Numbered from the stretch's first letter, positions 7,725 to 16,411 are shown. The stretch is 64,000 bases of DNA from Burkholderiales bacterium (GCA_020848075.1 JADLAV010000052.1:62001-126000); one strand, 5' to 3'. Made by a program: numbers and translations. The notes: generated from the letters alone by a model not told the origin.

Positions 7725-8987
7725 ATGCGGGTGCGCCGGCTCGCGCTCGTCTTCGCGGGATTCTCACTGTTCGGGATGGTGGCCGCGTTCGGGACCGCCC
7801 CGGACTCCGCGACCGCGACCGTCCAGCGCACGCGCGTGGTCGAGCCGCTCGCGATCAACCCGGTGCAGATGCCCGCCGACGAGGCGCACGTCTTCTGGCA
7901 CGAGGAGCGCCTGCAGCGCGGCGACACCCTCGCCGCGATGCTCGCCCGCCTCGGGGTCGACGCGGCGGTCGCGGCGCGGCTGGTGCGCGAGAACGGCGGC
8001 GACAAGCCGTTCAGGGTCTTGCGCCCTGGCATGACCGTGCACGCTGCGACCGCCGACCACGGCGATCTGCTCAGCCTGCGGTTCGTCGCCGGGCAGGACA
8101 CGGTGCTTGGATTCGACCGGTCGGCCGAGGGGTTCAAGGCAGTCGAGGAGCCCGCGAGCTTCTCGCGCGAGGTCCAGTTCAAATTCGGGGAGATCCAGTC
8201 CTCGCTCTTCGCGACCGCCGACGACATCAACCTGCCGGACAGCGTCGCGATCCAGCTCGCCGACATCTTCGGCGGCGACATAGACTTCCACCGGGACTTG
8301 CGCAAGGGCGACCGGTTCGCGGTCGTCTACGAGACCTTCCGCCACGAAGGTCAGATGCTGAGGGCCGGGCGCATCCTGGCGGCCGAGTTCGTCAACGCCG
8401 GAAAATCGTACCGCGCGGTCTGGTTCGGCAGCAACGCGGACGATGGCCGCTACTACACGCCCGACGGGAAGGGCCTGCGCAAGGCGTTTCTGCGCTCGCC
8501 GCTCGAGTTCTCGCGCGTGACCTCGGGCTTCAAGATGCGCTTCCATCCGCTGCTCCACGAGTGGCGCCGGCACAACGGCGTGGATTACGGGGCGCCGACG
8601 GGCACGCGGGTGCGCGCGACCGGGGATGCCGTCGTCGAGTCGGCCGGGTGGATGAACGGCTACGGGAACGTGGTGATGCTGCGGCACAGCGGCGGAATCC
8701 GGACGGTCTATGCGCACCTCTCGCGGTTTGCCAGCGGCATCCACAAGGGCGTGCGGGTCAGACAGGAAGAGGTGATCGGCTATGTCGGCGCGACCGGCTG
8801 GGCGACGGGGCCGCACCTGCACTACGAGTTCCGCGTCGGCAACGAGGTTCGCAATCCGCTCACGATGGCGTTTCCGTCGGCGGAACCGGTACCCCAGGCG
8901 CGCATGAAGGATTTCGTGGCCGCGACGCAGCCGCTTTCCGGACAGCTCGAGCAGCTGCGCAGCGGCCCGGTCGCGCTGCTGGAGTAG
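7725..8987 (+). CDS. M23-family cell-wall metallopeptidase
   Basis: 420 aa. ATG 7725 is chosen over the in-frame ATG at 7674 because GGGAGG (7712-7717) is 7 bases upstream. An N-terminal membrane anchor or signal (residues 5-22) is followed by an OapA/LysM-like region (WHEERLQRGDTLAAMLARLG) and a C-terminal LytM/M23 domain from about residue 270. The zinc ligands are present: HNGVDYG (His and Asp) and GPHLHYEF (HxH). It should cut peptidoglycan peptide crosslinks in the periplasm, like E. coli MepM. It is followed after 17 bases by anmK, so hydrolase and recycling kinase are probably co-expressed. Confidence 0.9.
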   Translation: MRVRRLALVFAGFSLFGMVAAFGTAPDSATATVQRTRVVEPLAINPVQMPADEAHVFWHEERLQRGDTLAAMLARLGVDAAVAARLVRENGGDKPFRVLRPGMTVHAATADHGDLLSLRFVAGQDTVLGFDRSAEGFKAVEEPASFSREVQFKFGEIQSSLFATADDINLPDSVAIQLADIFGGDIDFHRDLRKGDRFAVVYETFRHEGQMLRAGRILAAEFVNAGKSYRAVWFGSNADDGRYYTPDGKGLRKAFLRSPLEFSRVTSGFKMRFHPLLHEWRRHNGVDYGAPTGTRVRATGDAVVESAGWMNGYGNVVMLRHSGGIRTVYAHLSRFASGIHKGVRVRQEEVIGYVGATGWATGPHLHYEFRVGNEVRNPLTMAFPSAEPVPQARMKDFVAATQPLSGQLEQLRSGPVALLE

Positions 8988-9004
8988 CCGCGAGCGCGAT
9001 CGCC

Positions 9005-10099
9005 GTGCCCGAGCTCTACGTTGGGCTCATGTCGGGCACGAGCCTGGACGGCGTCGACGCCGCGCTCGTCGACTTCGAGCAGCGCGCACCCTGGCGTCCG
9101 CTCGCGACGCATTCGGTACCCTACCCTCCGCACTTGCGCGCCGACGCGCTCGCCCTGAATGCGCCGGGTCATGACGAGCTCGACCGCGCGGCGCTTTTCG
9201 CCAATGCCCATGCCGAGCTCTGCGCCAGCGCCGTGCACGCGCTGCTCGCGCGGACCCCGCACGAGCGGGCCGCAGTCGCTGCGATCGGGTGCCACGGACA
9301 GACGGTCAGGCACCGGCCGGATCGCGGCTATACCCTTCAGCTCGTGAACGGCGCATTGCTCGCGGAGCGGACGGGTATGCGCGTCGTGTGCGACTTTCGG
9401 AGCCGCGACGTGGCGGCCGGAGGACACGGCGCCCCGCTCGTGCCCGCGTTCCACGCCGCCGCTTTCGGCGCGCCGGGGACGCACCGGGTGATCGTCAATC
9501 TGGGCGGCATGGCCAACCTCACCGATCTGTCGCACGGCGCCACCCCCACGGGCTTCGACACCGGCCCGGCCAACGTGCTCCTCGATCTCTGGGCGGAGAC
9601 ACACCTCGGCGCGCCCATCGATCGCGACGGCGCGTGGGCGGCAAGCGGCAGCGTCGACGACGGGCTGCTCGCGCAGATGCTCGCCGAGCCGTACTTCGCG
9701 ATGGCGCCGCCGAAGAGCACCGGGCGCGAACGCTTCAACCGCGAGTGGCTCGCGCGGCACGCGCCCGAGAGGTTTGCGCCGGCGGATGTCCAGGCGACGC
9801 TCGCCGAGCTCACCGCGGTCACCGTCGCGAACGCGATCGAGCGTCACTGCCCCGCGGCCATCGAAATCCTGCTCTGCGGCGGCGGATCGCAGAACGCCGA
9901 GCTCGCCCGGCGCCTCGGCGCACGCTTGCGGGGCCGGGCGCTCGCCAACACGGGCGCGCTCGGGCTCGAGCCCAGGTGGGTCGAGGCCACCGCGTTCGCG
10001 TGGCTCGCGCGCGAAGCGCTCGCCGCGCGCCCGGGCAACGTGCCCCTGGTGACCGGAGCGCGCGGCCCGCGCGTGCTCGGCGCGGTCTATCCCGCCTGA
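9005..10099 (+). CDS. anmK: Anhydro-N-acetylmuramic acid kinase
   Basis: 364 aa. GTG 9005 is preferred because family members begin a few residues before the conserved LMSGTSLDGVDA, here at residues 8-19. Other signatures: GHDELDR, GCHGQTVRHRP (catalytic Asp/His neighbourhood), NLGGMANLT, FDTGPANVLLD and the C-terminal CGGGSQNAELARRL. The enzyme opens and phosphorylates 1,6-anhydroMurNAc from peptidoglycan turnover to MurNAc-6-phosphate. The length matches the usual 365-385 aa. Context with the M23 peptidase upstream and with MltA, AmgK and MurU elsewhere in the window points to active wall recycling. Confidence 0.95.
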   Translation: MPELYVGLMSGTSLDGVDAALVDFEQRAPWRPLATHSVPYPPHLRADALALNAPGHDELDRAALFANAHAELCASAVHALLARTPHERAAVAAIGCHGQTVRHRPDRGYTLQLVNGALLAERTGMRVVCDFRSRDVAAGGHGAPLVPAFHAAAFGAPGTHRVIVNLGGMANLTDLSHGATPTGFDTGPANVLLDLWAETHLGAPIDRDGAWAASGSVDDGLLAQMLAEPYFAMAPPKSTGRERFNREWLARHAPERFAPADVQATLAELTAVTVANAIERHCPAAIEILLCGGGSQNAELARRLGARLRGRALANTGALGLEPRWVEATAFAWLAREALAARPGNVPLVTGARGPRVLGAVYPA

Positions 10100-10120
10100 T
10101 CCGGGCACGCCGCGCGCTCC

Positions 10121-10188
10121 GCTTCTATCCCCTCCTCTCCGGGGAGGAGAGTTTCTTTTTCCCCTCCTCTTTGAGGAGGGGGATCTCA
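10121..10188. repeat. Dispersed palindromic repeat remnant (CCCCTCCT...AGGAGGGG type)
   Basis: Two imperfect palindromes, CCCCTCCTCTCCGGGGAGGA and CCCCTCCTCTTTGAGGAGGG, stand in the anmK-erpA gap. The same CCCCTCCT / AGGAGGGG arms recur at 22976-23232 and 40140-40178, so this is one copy of a dispersed family. A T-run (10154-10160) separates the two palindromes. Confidence 0.75.
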
Positions 10189-10194
10189 AAACGA

Positions 10195-10218
10195 AGACGG
10201 GGGCCGAAGCCCCCGTCT
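10195..10218 (-). terminator. Hairpin terminator of the erpA transcript
   Basis: Minus-strand stem of 10 bp: arms GACGGGGGC (10196-10204) and GCCCCCGTC (10209-10217) plus an A-T closing pair, loop CGAA (TTCG in the RNA). It is followed on the minus strand by TCGTTTTGAG, a weak T-run. It lies 19 bases after the erpA stop. Confidence 0.75.
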
Positions 10219-10236
10219 CGATTCACTCGGAATCGC

Positions 10237-10587
10237 TTATGCCGAGAAGGACGATCCGCACCCGCAGGTGCTCGCCGCATTGGGGTTCTTGATCACGAAC
10301 TGCGCGCCCTCGATGCTCTCCTGGTAGTCGATCTCGGCGCCGACCAGGTACTGGTAGCTCATCGGGTCGATGAGGAGCGTCACGCCGTTCTTCTCCATCA
10401 CGGTGTCGTCCTCGTTCGTCACCTCGTCGAAGGTGAAGCCGTACTGGAACCCGGAGCAGCCGCCGCCGCTCACGAACACGCGCAGCTTGAGCTCCGTGTT
10501 GCCTTCCTCGTCGATCAGCTGCTTCACCTTGCCGGCCGCGTTGTCGGTGAAGACGATCGGCGCCGGCATTTCCGTCACTGCATTCAT
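10237..10587 (-). CDS. erpA: Iron-sulfur cluster insertion protein ErpA
   Basis: 116 aa A-type carrier. The three cluster-binding cysteines are present: [11 protein letters not shown] (about residue 44) and STCGCGSSF at the C-terminus. It delivers Fe-S clusters to apo-proteins such as the isoprenoid enzyme IspG; MiaB in this window also needs clusters. The start ATG 10587 gives the family-standard N-terminus MNAVTEMP. Followed by a clear hairpin terminator, so it closes the argC-bactofilin-erpA run. Confidence 0.95.
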   Translation of the reverse strand: MNAVTEMPAPIVFTDNAAGKVKQLIDEEGNTELKLRVFVSGGGCSGFQYGFTFDEVTNEDDTVMEKNGVTLLIDPMSYQYLVGAEIDYQESIEGAQFVIKNPNAASTCGCGSSFSA

Positions 10588-10715
10588 CTGGAAGCTCCCG
10601 CGGGGCGCCCGGGCCCCGAATAATCCGTTGAGACCGCAGCGGCGCGGCCCCGTTCACCCGCTATTGTTCCTGCGACCAGGGCTCGGGTCAATCGCGACGC
10701 AGGTCGTCTCGCCGG

Positions 10716-11123
10716 TCAATTTCCCTTCGCGAGCTTCAATTCGACCGCCTTGCCCTCGCCAGCGGCCTCGCCGTGCACCAGCCGCCCCTCGACGACCGCG
10801 CCGAGATGAATTTCCAGGCTCTTGTAATGGATATCACCCATGACCCGCGATTTGGGCTGAAGCTCCAGGAACTCGCTCACGTGCACCGGGCCCTCGATCG
10901 TGCCGTTCACCACCATGTGGGTCACGCGGACCGCGCCCTCGACGCGCGCCTGCTCGCTCACCACCACCGTGCTCGGCTGGCCGGCCGCGGCGGTGACGTC
11001 ACCCTTGACCTCGCCATCGATGCGCAGGCCGCCGCTGAAGATCACGTTGCCCTCGATGCGCGTGCCGGCGCCGATCAGGCTGTCGATCCGATTCTGAGGC
11101 TTGGTGGATTTGGCTCCGAACAT
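10716..11123 (-). CDS. Bactofilin-family cytoskeletal protein
   Basis: 135 aa. The central region (about residues 12-110) is a right-handed beta-helix made of repeating short hydrophobic strands (TRIEGNVIFSGGLRIDGEVKGDV...GTIEGPVHVSEFLEL), the DUF583/bactofilin fold that polymerises without nucleotide. The N-terminus MFGAKSTKP is short and polar, as in membrane-associating bactofilins. Bactofilins position wall enzymes and polar structures. The neighbour ending 66 bases upstream is a membrane-anchored coiled-coil protein, a plausible partner. Confidence 0.9.
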   Translation of the reverse strand: MFGAKSTKPQNRIDSLIGAGTRIEGNVIFSGGLRIDGEVKGDVTAAAGQPSTVVVSEQARVEGAVRVTHMVVNGTIEGPVHVSEFLELQPKSRVMGDIHYKSLEIHLGAVVEGRLVHGEAAGEGKAVELKLAKGN

Positions 11124-11189
11124 GACGTCCTCCCGGTTGCTTGAGGCGATATCGGTTGCGCGATGCGCAGGTCGAGTCTCGTCGCGCGC

Positions 11190-11939
11190 CTACGACAGGG
11201 TGAAGCTCTCGGTCGCGCGCGGCTGCTCGGTGCCCTTCTCGAGCAACCGCACCTGGACCGACCGCACCTTGGCGGCGGGATCGGCGCGAAAGACGCCCTC
11301 GGCCCGGTAGAACCGCGTGAACCTGATCTGGTACGCGGCCCCTGGATCCGGCAATTCGTCCGGAATGACCAGAATAGCATCCTTGCCGTCGCGCTGCAGA
11401 TTGACGATGAACTGCAGCCGCCCATCGAAGCCGCGGGGCCGCGACCCGCCCTGCATGACGAGCACGCGGAAGTGGTATTCCCCCGGCAGCGCGCCGGGCT
11501 CGACCTTGAAGCGCGCGATCCGCACCCGTTCGTCGGCCTGGTCGCGCGCGGAGAGATTCTCGAAGTAGGCGATGTCCTCCTTCAGTCGCGCGTTGTCGGC
11601 CTCGAGCTGCTTCACCTGGCGCGCGAGATCGCGTTCCGCGGCCTGCTCGATCTTCAGGCGCGCGTCGCTCGAGTCGGCGACGGCGCGCAGCCTGGGGACG
11701 TCCGCCTCGAACTCCGCCACGCGCTTTCGCAGCATGGCGAGCTCATCCTGGACCTCGCTCGCGTCGAATCCGGCGAACCGGCGCCCGGCGTCGTACATCC
11801 ACAGGGCCAGCACGCCCGACACCGAGAGCACGGCGACGATGCGCAGCGCGCGCCAGTACCACGGCACGTGCGGATTGACGGCGAGCCGCGGCGCGGCGAT
11901 CCCGAAACGACGCCTGATTCGCCGCAGGGCCTTCCGCAT
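11190..11939 (-). CDS. Membrane-anchored coiled-coil protein (DUF6776-like)
   Basis: 249 aa of unknown function. A cationic N-terminus (residues 1-30) precedes one membrane helix (about 31-48, ALRIVAVLSVSGVLALWMY). A periplasmic coiled coil follows (about 58-130, many Leu/Glu/Arg heptads), then a beta-rich C-terminal domain (about 135-249, GEYHFRVLVMQGG...LQFIVNLQRDGKDAILVIPD). Proteins of this build sit between argC and bactofilin in many betaproteobacteria; I believe the Pfam name is DUF6776 but could not check. The gene neighbourhood suggests a bactofilin-linked envelope role (inference). Confidence 0.75.
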   Translation of the reverse strand: MRKALRRIRRRFGIAAPRLAVNPHVPWYWRALRIVAVLSVSGVLALWMYDAGRRFAGFDASEVQDELAMLRKRVAEFEADVPRLRAVADSSDARLKIEQAAERDLARQVKQLEADNARLKEDIAYFENLSARDQADERVRIARFKVEPGALPGEYHFRVLVMQGGSRPRGFDGRLQFIVNLQRDGKDAILVIPDELPDPGAAYQIRFTRFYRAEGVFRADPAAKVRSVQVRLLEKGTEQPRATESFTLS

Positions 11940-11949
11940 CGGGCCGCGT

Positions 11950-12978
11950 TCAGGGAACGACCGGCAGCTGCGCGAGCCCGGTCGCCTCGTCGATGCCGAA
12001 CATGATGTTCATGTTCTGCACCGCCTGCCCCGCCGCGCCCTTCACCAGGTTGTCGATCACCGACAGGACGACCAGCGTGTCGCCGCCGTGCGGCCGGTGG
12101 ACTGCGATCCGGCACAGGTTTGCCGCGCGCACCGATCGCGTGTCCGGGTGATGCCCGGGCGGCAGCACGTCGACGAACGGCTCGGCGCCGAAGCGCGACG
12201 CGTAGAGCGCCTGGAAGTCCACCGCGCGCGTGACGCGGGCGTAAAGCGTCGCGTGGATCCCGCGGATCATCGGCGTGAGATGCGGCACGAACGTGAGGCC
12301 GATGCTCCGCTTCGCCACCTGCGCGAGGCCTTGGCGGATCTCCGGCCAGTGGCGATGCCCGGAAACGCCGTAGGCCGCGAAGTTGTCCGACGCCTCGGAG
12401 AACAGGATGTGCGTCTCCGCCTTGCGGCCGGCGCCGCTCACGCCGGACTTCGCATCCGCGATCAGATGATCCAGGTCGACGACGTTCGCCTCGACCAGCG
12501 GCAGGAAACCGAGCTGCACGCAGGTGGGATAGCAGCCCGGATTTGCGACGATGCGCGCCGTGCGGATGGCCGCGCGATTCACTTCCGGCAGTCCGTACAC
12601 CGCCTCGGCGAGGAGCTCCGGCGCCGCGTGCTTCTGCTGGTACCACTGCTCCCACTCCGCGACGTCGCGAAAGCGGAAGTCGGCGGCGAGGTCGACGATG
12701 CGCACGCCGCGCTCCAACAGCGCGCGAGCTTCGCCCATCGCCACGCCGTTCGGCGTGGCGAAGAAGACGATGTCGCAATCGGCGAGTGGCGCGTCCGCGG
12801 GGTCGCTGAACGCGAGCTTCACCGCGCCCCGCAGGCTCGGGAAGTGGTCGGCCACCGGCGTGCCGGCTTCCTGGCGCGAGGTGATCGCCATGAGCGCCAC
12901 GCCGGGATGCTGCGCGAGCAGCCGCAGGAGCTCCACGCCGGTGTATCCGGTCCCGCCGACGATGCCCACCTTGATCAT
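11950..12978 (-). CDS. argC: N-acetyl-gamma-glutamyl-phosphate reductase
   Basis: 342 aa, the third enzyme of arginine synthesis: NADPH-dependent reduction of N-acetylglutamyl phosphate to the semialdehyde. The nucleotide loop [14 protein letters not shown] (residues 8-21), catalytic cysteine in NPGCYPT (about residue 148) and base SGHRHWPEI are present. The start ATG 12978 gives the standard N-terminus [14 protein letters not shown]. It ends 11 bases before the coiled-coil membrane gene, so the two are probably one transcript. Confidence 0.96.
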   Translation of the reverse strand: MIKVGIVGGTGYTGVELLRLLAQHPGVALMAITSRQEAGTPVADHFPSLRGAVKLAFSDPADAPLADCDIVFFATPNGVAMGEARALLERGVRIVDLAADFRFRDVAEWEQWYQQKHAAPELLAEAVYGLPEVNRAAIRTARIVANPGCYPTCVQLGFLPLVEANVVDLDHLIADAKSGVSGAGRKAETHILFSEASDNFAAYGVSGHRHWPEIRQGLAQVAKRSIGLTFVPHLTPMIRGIHATLYARVTRAVDFQALYASRFGAEPFVDVLPPGHHPDTRSVRAANLCRIAVHRPHGGDTLVVLSVIDNLVKGAAGQAVQNMNIMFGIDEATGLAQLPVVP

Positions 12979-13073
12979 GGCCCTCGCGCTCCAGTGTCGC
13001 CCTGCGGCGACAACGTCGATACAGACAAAAAGGCCGCCTCGCGGGCGGCCTCGTTGCTTCCCCTAGTGCGCCA

Positions 13074-13466
13074 TCAGCGCTTCGAGAACTGCGGCCGCCG
13101 CCGCGCCTTGTGCAGGCCGACCTTCTTCCGCTCGACCTCGCGCGCATCGCGCGTGACGAGCCCGGCCCTCGAGAGCGCGGGCTTGAGCGCGGCGTCGTAC
13201 TCGATGAGCGCCCGCGTGATGCCGTGGCGCACCGCGCCCGCCTGCCCCGACTCGCCGCCGCCGTCCACGTTCACGCGGATGTCGAACGAGGAAAGGTTGT
13301 TCGTGAGCGCGAGCGGCTGGCGCGCGATCATGCGGCCGGTCTCGCGCCCGAAGTACTCGTCGACCGGCTTGTCGTTGACGATGAACGCGCCGCGGCCGGG
13401 CTTGATGAAGACGCGCGCCACCGCGCTCTTGCGCCGGCCGGTGCCGTAATAGTAGTCGCCGATCAT
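13074..13466 (-). CDS. rpsI: 30S ribosomal protein S9
   Basis: 130 aa. [13 protein letters not shown] at the N-terminus and the basic tail RRRPQFSKR, which reaches the P-site tRNA, are intact. The start ATG 13466 shares one base with the rplM stop (TGATG), the universal L13-S9 coupling. Confidence 0.97.
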   Translation of the reverse strand: MIGDYYYGTGRRKSAVARVFIKPGRGAFIVNDKPVDEYFGRETGRMIARQPLALTNNLSSFDIRVNVDGGGESGQAGAVRHGITRALIEYDAALKPALSRAGLVTRDAREVERKKVGLHKARRRPQFSKR

Positions 13467-13897
13467 CACTGGATCTCCAGCGTCTTGGGTTGCTGCGCGG
13501 CGTGCGGATGCGCATCGCCCGCATACACCTTGAGCTTGCGGAACATCGCGGAGCCGAGCGGCCCCTTCGGCAGCATCCCCTTCACCGCGATCTCGAGCAC
13601 GCGCTCGGGGAAGCGCCCGTGCAGCTTCGCGTACTGCGTCGCGCGGAGCTCTCCGGGCTTGCCGAGGTGGCGGTAGTAGATCTTCTGCGCCGGTTTGCTT
13701 CCGGTCACGCGGAGCTTCGCCGCGTTGATCACCACGATGTAGTCGCCGGTGTCGACGTGGGGCGTGTAGATGGGCTTGTGCTTGCCGCGCAGGCGAAGCG
13801 CGATCTGCGCGGCGAGACGCCCGAGCACCTTGTCGGCGGCGTCGACCACGTACCAGTCGTGGCGCGTCTCGCTCGGCTTGGCGGAGAAGGTCTTCAT
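13466..13897 (-). CDS. rplM: 50S ribosomal protein L13
   Basis: 143 aa, the usual size (142). The N-terminus [20 protein letters not shown] fixes the start at ATG 13897; longer frames add non-conserved sequence. Core motifs [33 protein letters not shown] are present. L13 is an early-assembling 50S protein. First gene of the rplM-rpsI operon, driven by a strong promoter at 13984-14013 with an approximately 80-base leader. Confidence 0.97.
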   Translation of the reverse strand: MKTFSAKPSETRHDWYVVDAADKVLGRLAAQIALRLRGKHKPIYTPHVDTGDYIVVINAAKLRVTGSKPAQKIYYRHLGKPGELRATQYAKLHGRFPERVLEIAVKGMLPKGPLGSAMFRKLKVYAGDAHPHAAQQPKTLEIQ

Positions 13898-13983
13898 CGT
13901 TCTCGGTCGGATTGCGGTCGGATTCCAGGCAGGCGTGCGCGTGTCGCGCACGAGAAAAATGCATGAGAAAGCGAAAGCATGGG

Positions 13984-14013
13984 ATTGTATGTGCGCCCTC
14001 CGCACCCTGTCAA
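13984..14013 (-). promoter_or_regulatory. Strong sigma-70 promoter of rplM-rpsI
   Basis: On the minus strand a perfect -35 TTGACA (14008-14013) is followed after 18 bases by TACAAT (13984-13989, five of six consensus). Transcription should begin near 13977, giving an approximately 80-nt leader before rplM, long enough for the autogenous control known for L13 leaders (inference). The upstream small-RNA terminator ends 40 bases before it. Confidence 0.85.
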
Positions 14014-14052
14014 ATCAGGCGCTTGTTTCCGGCACGGCGGGAAAACGCGCGC

Positions 14053-14082
14053 AAAAAAAAGCGCAGCTTTTGCGGCTGCGCT
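14053..14082 (-). terminator. Rho-independent terminator of the candidate small RNA
   Basis: 8-bp stem with arms AGCGCAGC (14060-14067, minus-strand 3' arm) and GCTGCGCT (14075-14082), 7-nt loop, followed on the minus strand by eight T residues (14053-14060). No coding gene ends in front of it, so it needs an RNA to terminate. Confidence 0.88.
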
Positions 14083-14157
14083 GAATCCACCAAAGGAGGA
14101 GGGTGGAGGAGACAAATCCTGGAACGATCCGAGATCCCTTGAAACCGTTCCCAACTG
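14053..14157 (-). ncRNA. Candidate trans-acting small RNA with anti-Shine-Dalgarno loop
   Basis: About 105 nt, bounded by its own promoter (14164-14192) and a textbook Rho-independent terminator (14053-14082). Internal structure read by eye: a 5' hairpin with arms GGAACG and CGTTCC, then a CU-rich stretch, then a hairpin with arms TCCACC and GGTGGA (plus-strand positions 14086-14091 and 14102-14107). The 10-nt loop of that hairpin is CUCCUCCUUU in the RNA, the exact complement of a strong ribosome-binding site. A second CUCCUCC lies just 5' of it. CU-rich loops of this kind are known in riboregulators such as the Neisseria NmsR/RcoF and Rhodobacter CcsR RNAs. No protein-coding gene fits this strand. 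Confidence 0.7.
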
Positions 14158-14163
14158 GAGCGC

Positions 14164-14192
14164 AGTATGCCCGCTTCGCCGGCGCGAGGCAA
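14164..14192 (-). promoter_or_regulatory. Promoter of the candidate small RNA
   Basis: Minus-strand TTGCCT (14187-14192) and CATACT (14164-14169), each four of six consensus, with an optimal 17-base spacer. The predicted start is near 14157. Confidence 0.55.
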
Positions 14193-14204
14193 GCAGAATT
14201 TGTG

Positions 14205-14390
14205 CGTCGCGGCAATAGAATTCTTATGCATCCAATCGCGAGCTTTATTTCTTTTCCCAAGATAGAAGATCAAATATAACAATGAATTACAAGCTTATTC
14301 TGGCCTTAGTTAAGGCGTGTCGTGAAAAATTCCGAGTCGCTAGAGGATCAGTTCTAATGTCAGCTTTCCGCAAGGCACAATCGCCTGGAG
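14205..14390. other. AT-rich non-coding segment, no gene recognised
   Basis: A stretch visibly poorer in G+C than its surroundings (for example around 14250-14330, with runs such as TTTATTTCTTTTC and AAATATAACAATGAATTAC). I found no reading frame with codon use like the neighbours, no tRNA fold and no insertion-sequence end. It may hold upstream promoter elements for the small RNA or the OsmC-like gene, or be a transfer remnant. Confidence 0.5.
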
Positions 14391-14445
14391 CAGGCGGCGT
14401 AGCGCGAACGTCTAGAATCGGCCGATCGGATAGCGGAGAGCCCGC

Positions 14446-14871
14446 ATGGAATGCACGGTGAGGTGGAGTGGAGTGGACGCCGGGATGAGCTTTGTCGCCG
14501 AAACCGGCTCGGGGCATGCGTTCGTCATGGATGGCGCGCCCGAAGGCGGCGGTCGCAATCTCGGTCCCAGGCCGATGGAGACCGTGCTCGCGGGAACCGG
14601 CGCGTGCACGGCCTACGACGTCGTGCTCATCCTCAAGAAGAGCCGCCAGGACGTCCGCGGCTGCGAAGTGCAGTTGCAGGCCGAGCGCGCCGAGACCGAT
14701 CCCAAAGTCTTCACGCGCATCCACATGCATTTCGTGGTGCGAGGCCGCGATCTGAAGCCCGAGGCGGTCGCGCGTGCGGTCAAGCTCTCGCACGAGAAGT
14801 ACTGCTCCGCCTCCGCGATGCTCGCCAAGACGGCGGAGATCACGGTCGACTACACGATCGTCGGGGACTGA
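14446..14871 (+). CDS. OsmC/YhfA-family protein
   Basis: 141 aa of the OsmC fold. The two redox-type cysteines of the family are visible: GTGACTAYD (about residue 54) and EKYCSASAML (about residue 124). The substrate-loop sequence NLGPRPMETVLAGTGACTAYDVV matches the YhfA branch, whose role is less clear than the peroxidase branches OsmC and Ohr. It is probably cytoplasmic, with peroxide or disulfide chemistry possible but unproven. A TCTAGAATCGG segment 33 bases upstream may be a -10 (TAGAAT). It stands alone between the small-RNA locus and fadL. Confidence 0.85.
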   Translation: MECTVRWSGVDAGMSFVAETGSGHAFVMDGAPEGGGRNLGPRPMETVLAGTGACTAYDVVLILKKSRQDVRGCEVQLQAERAETDPKVFTRIHMHFVVRGRDLKPEAVARAVKLSHEKYCSASAMLAKTAEITVDYTIVGD

Positions 14872-15030
14872 CCGCGGCCGACGCTTCGCCGAGTGTCGAG
14901 GCTCGAGGTTCAAAGCTTCATCCCTGAGCTGCGTCAGGTGCTTGTCAGCCTCGACTTTAGCCTCTGCTAAGTCTTTCGCAATCTCTGTTGTTTTGTCGCA
15001 ACGCGAAAGGCCTGAACCTTTCTATTTTCG

Positions 15031-15060
15031 TTGTGGCCGCGCAAGACGCCTCCCTATACT
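15031..15060 (+). promoter_or_regulatory. Candidate sigma-70 promoter of fadL
   Basis: TTGTGG (15031-15036), an 18-base spacer and TATACT (15055-15060). The implied start near 15067 leaves a 5' leader of about 70 bases. The 265 bases between the OsmC-like gene and fadL hold no gene. Confidence 0.6.
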
Positions 15061-15136
15061 GGGCCGGTGCCGAAACCGGTCGCAGACTTGACGAGCGATC
15101 GGGCAGAGGAGACTCGATTGCGGAGACTAAAAAGTG

Positions 15137-16411
15137 ATGACGATCAGGACAAATAAGACAATCGCCGCCCTCGCCGTCGGAGCGGCGTTCGCGGCGACCG
15201 GCTCGACTGCACTGGCGAGCGGCTTTCAGATTCAGGAGCAAAGCGCGAGCGGCCTCGGCGTCGCCTACTCGGGCATGGCCGCTGCCGTACAGGACGCGAG
15301 CACCGCTTTCTGGAACCCCGCTGGCATGTCCCTCCTGCCGGGCAGACAGGGCGTGGCGGCGCTGCATTACATCATGCCGAGCACCAAGTACACCAACACC
15401 GCCTCGACGCTGCCCCTCGCTGCGTTCGGCAACGGCGGGCAAGGCGGCGAGAGCGCGTGGGTTCCGGCGCTGTATGGGACGTGGATGATCAACCCGCAGT
15501 GGTCGGTCGGTCTCGCGGTCAATGCGCCCTTCGGCCTCGCGACCGAATGGGACAGCCGCTGGGTGGGCCAGCTTCACGCGATCCGATCCGAGATCGAGAC
15601 CCTCAACATCAACCCGAGCGTGTCGTTCAAGATCAACCAGATGTTTTCGCTCGGCGCCGGCGTCAGCTATCAGCGACTGAAGGCCGAGTTCACCAACGCG
15701 GTCGGCGTCACGCCGCCCACGGTGCCGACGCCGGTCGGCAAAGTCGAGGGCGACGACTGGGCTTGGGGCTTCAACCTCGGCGGGCTCGTCGACTTCGGCC
15801 AGGGGACGCGCCTCGGTCTCACGTATCGCTCGCAAATGAGCTACACCGTCGACGGCGACCTTACTTTCAGCGTCCCCCTGCCGGCGCAGCAGGTCAAGGC
15901 TGACGTCAAGCTCCCGGACACGTTCTCGATCGGGCTTTCCCACCAGTTCAACCCGCAGACCCGTGTTCTTGCGGATTGGACCTGGACGGGCTGGAACTCG
16001 ATCCCGGAGCTGCGGATCGTGAGCAAGGCGACGGGCGCGACGATCAGCAACACGGCGCTCAACTTCAACAGTAGCTGGCGCATGGGCGTCGGCGTCGAGT
16101 ACCAGCTGAACCAGCCCTGGCTGCTGCGGGCCGGGTTGGCCTATGACAAGACACCGGTGCAGGACGCGTTCCGCACGCCGCGGCTGCCCGACGAGGACCG
16201 CACGTGGCTTTCGATCGGTGCGCGCTACGTCCCGGCACCGGGCTCGAATGTCTGGGTCGACTTCGGCTACACGTACATCTGGATGAAGAACGCATCGAGC
16301 AATCTGCCGTACGCCGGCGCACCGGCCGCGGAAGCCGGGCGCGGCGTTCTGCGCGGCGAGTACAAGGCCAACATCAACATCCTGGCCGCGCAGGTCGGCT
16401 TCAAATTCTGA
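15137..16411 (+). CDS. fadL: Long-chain fatty acid outer-membrane transporter, FadL/TodX family
   Basis: 424 aa from ATG 15137 (a GTG one codon earlier is possible). The signal peptide (residues 1 to about 28) ends TALASGFQIQEQSASGLG, and the mature N-terminus with the family NPA signature appears in TAFWNPAGMSLL. This N-terminal hatch plugs a 14-strand barrel. The C-terminus INILAAQVGFKF ends in an aromatic residue, as needed for BAM insertion. It moves hydrophobic compounds such as fatty acids or aromatic hydrocarbons across the outer membrane; the precise substrate is unknown. A clear terminator follows at 16463. Confidence 0.92.
   Translation: MTIRTNKTIAALAVGAAFAATGSTALASGFQIQEQSASGLGVAYSGMAAAVQDASTAFWNPAGMSLLPGRQGVAALHYIMPSTKYTNTASTLPLAAFGNGGQGGESAWVPALYGTWMINPQWSVGLAVNAPFGLATEWDSRWVGQLHAIRSEIETLNINPSVSFKINQMFSLGAGVSYQRLKAEFTNAVGVTPPTVPTPVGKVEGDDWAWGFNLGGLVDFGQGTRLGLTYRSQMSYTVDGDLTFSVPLPAQQVKADVKLPDTFSIGLSHQFNPQTRVLADWTWTGWNSIPELRIVSKATGATISNTALNFNSSWRMGVGVEYQLNQPWLLRAGLAYDKTPVQDAFRTPRLPDEDRTWLSIGARYVPAPGSNVWVDFGYTYIWMKNASSNLPYAGAPAAEAGRGVLRGEYKANINILAAQVGFKF

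Noticed and set aside
14010..14282. Minus-strand 90-codon frame across the small-RNA region
   Set aside because: Crosses the terminator stem and rplM promoter, has no ribosome site and no recognisable domain.
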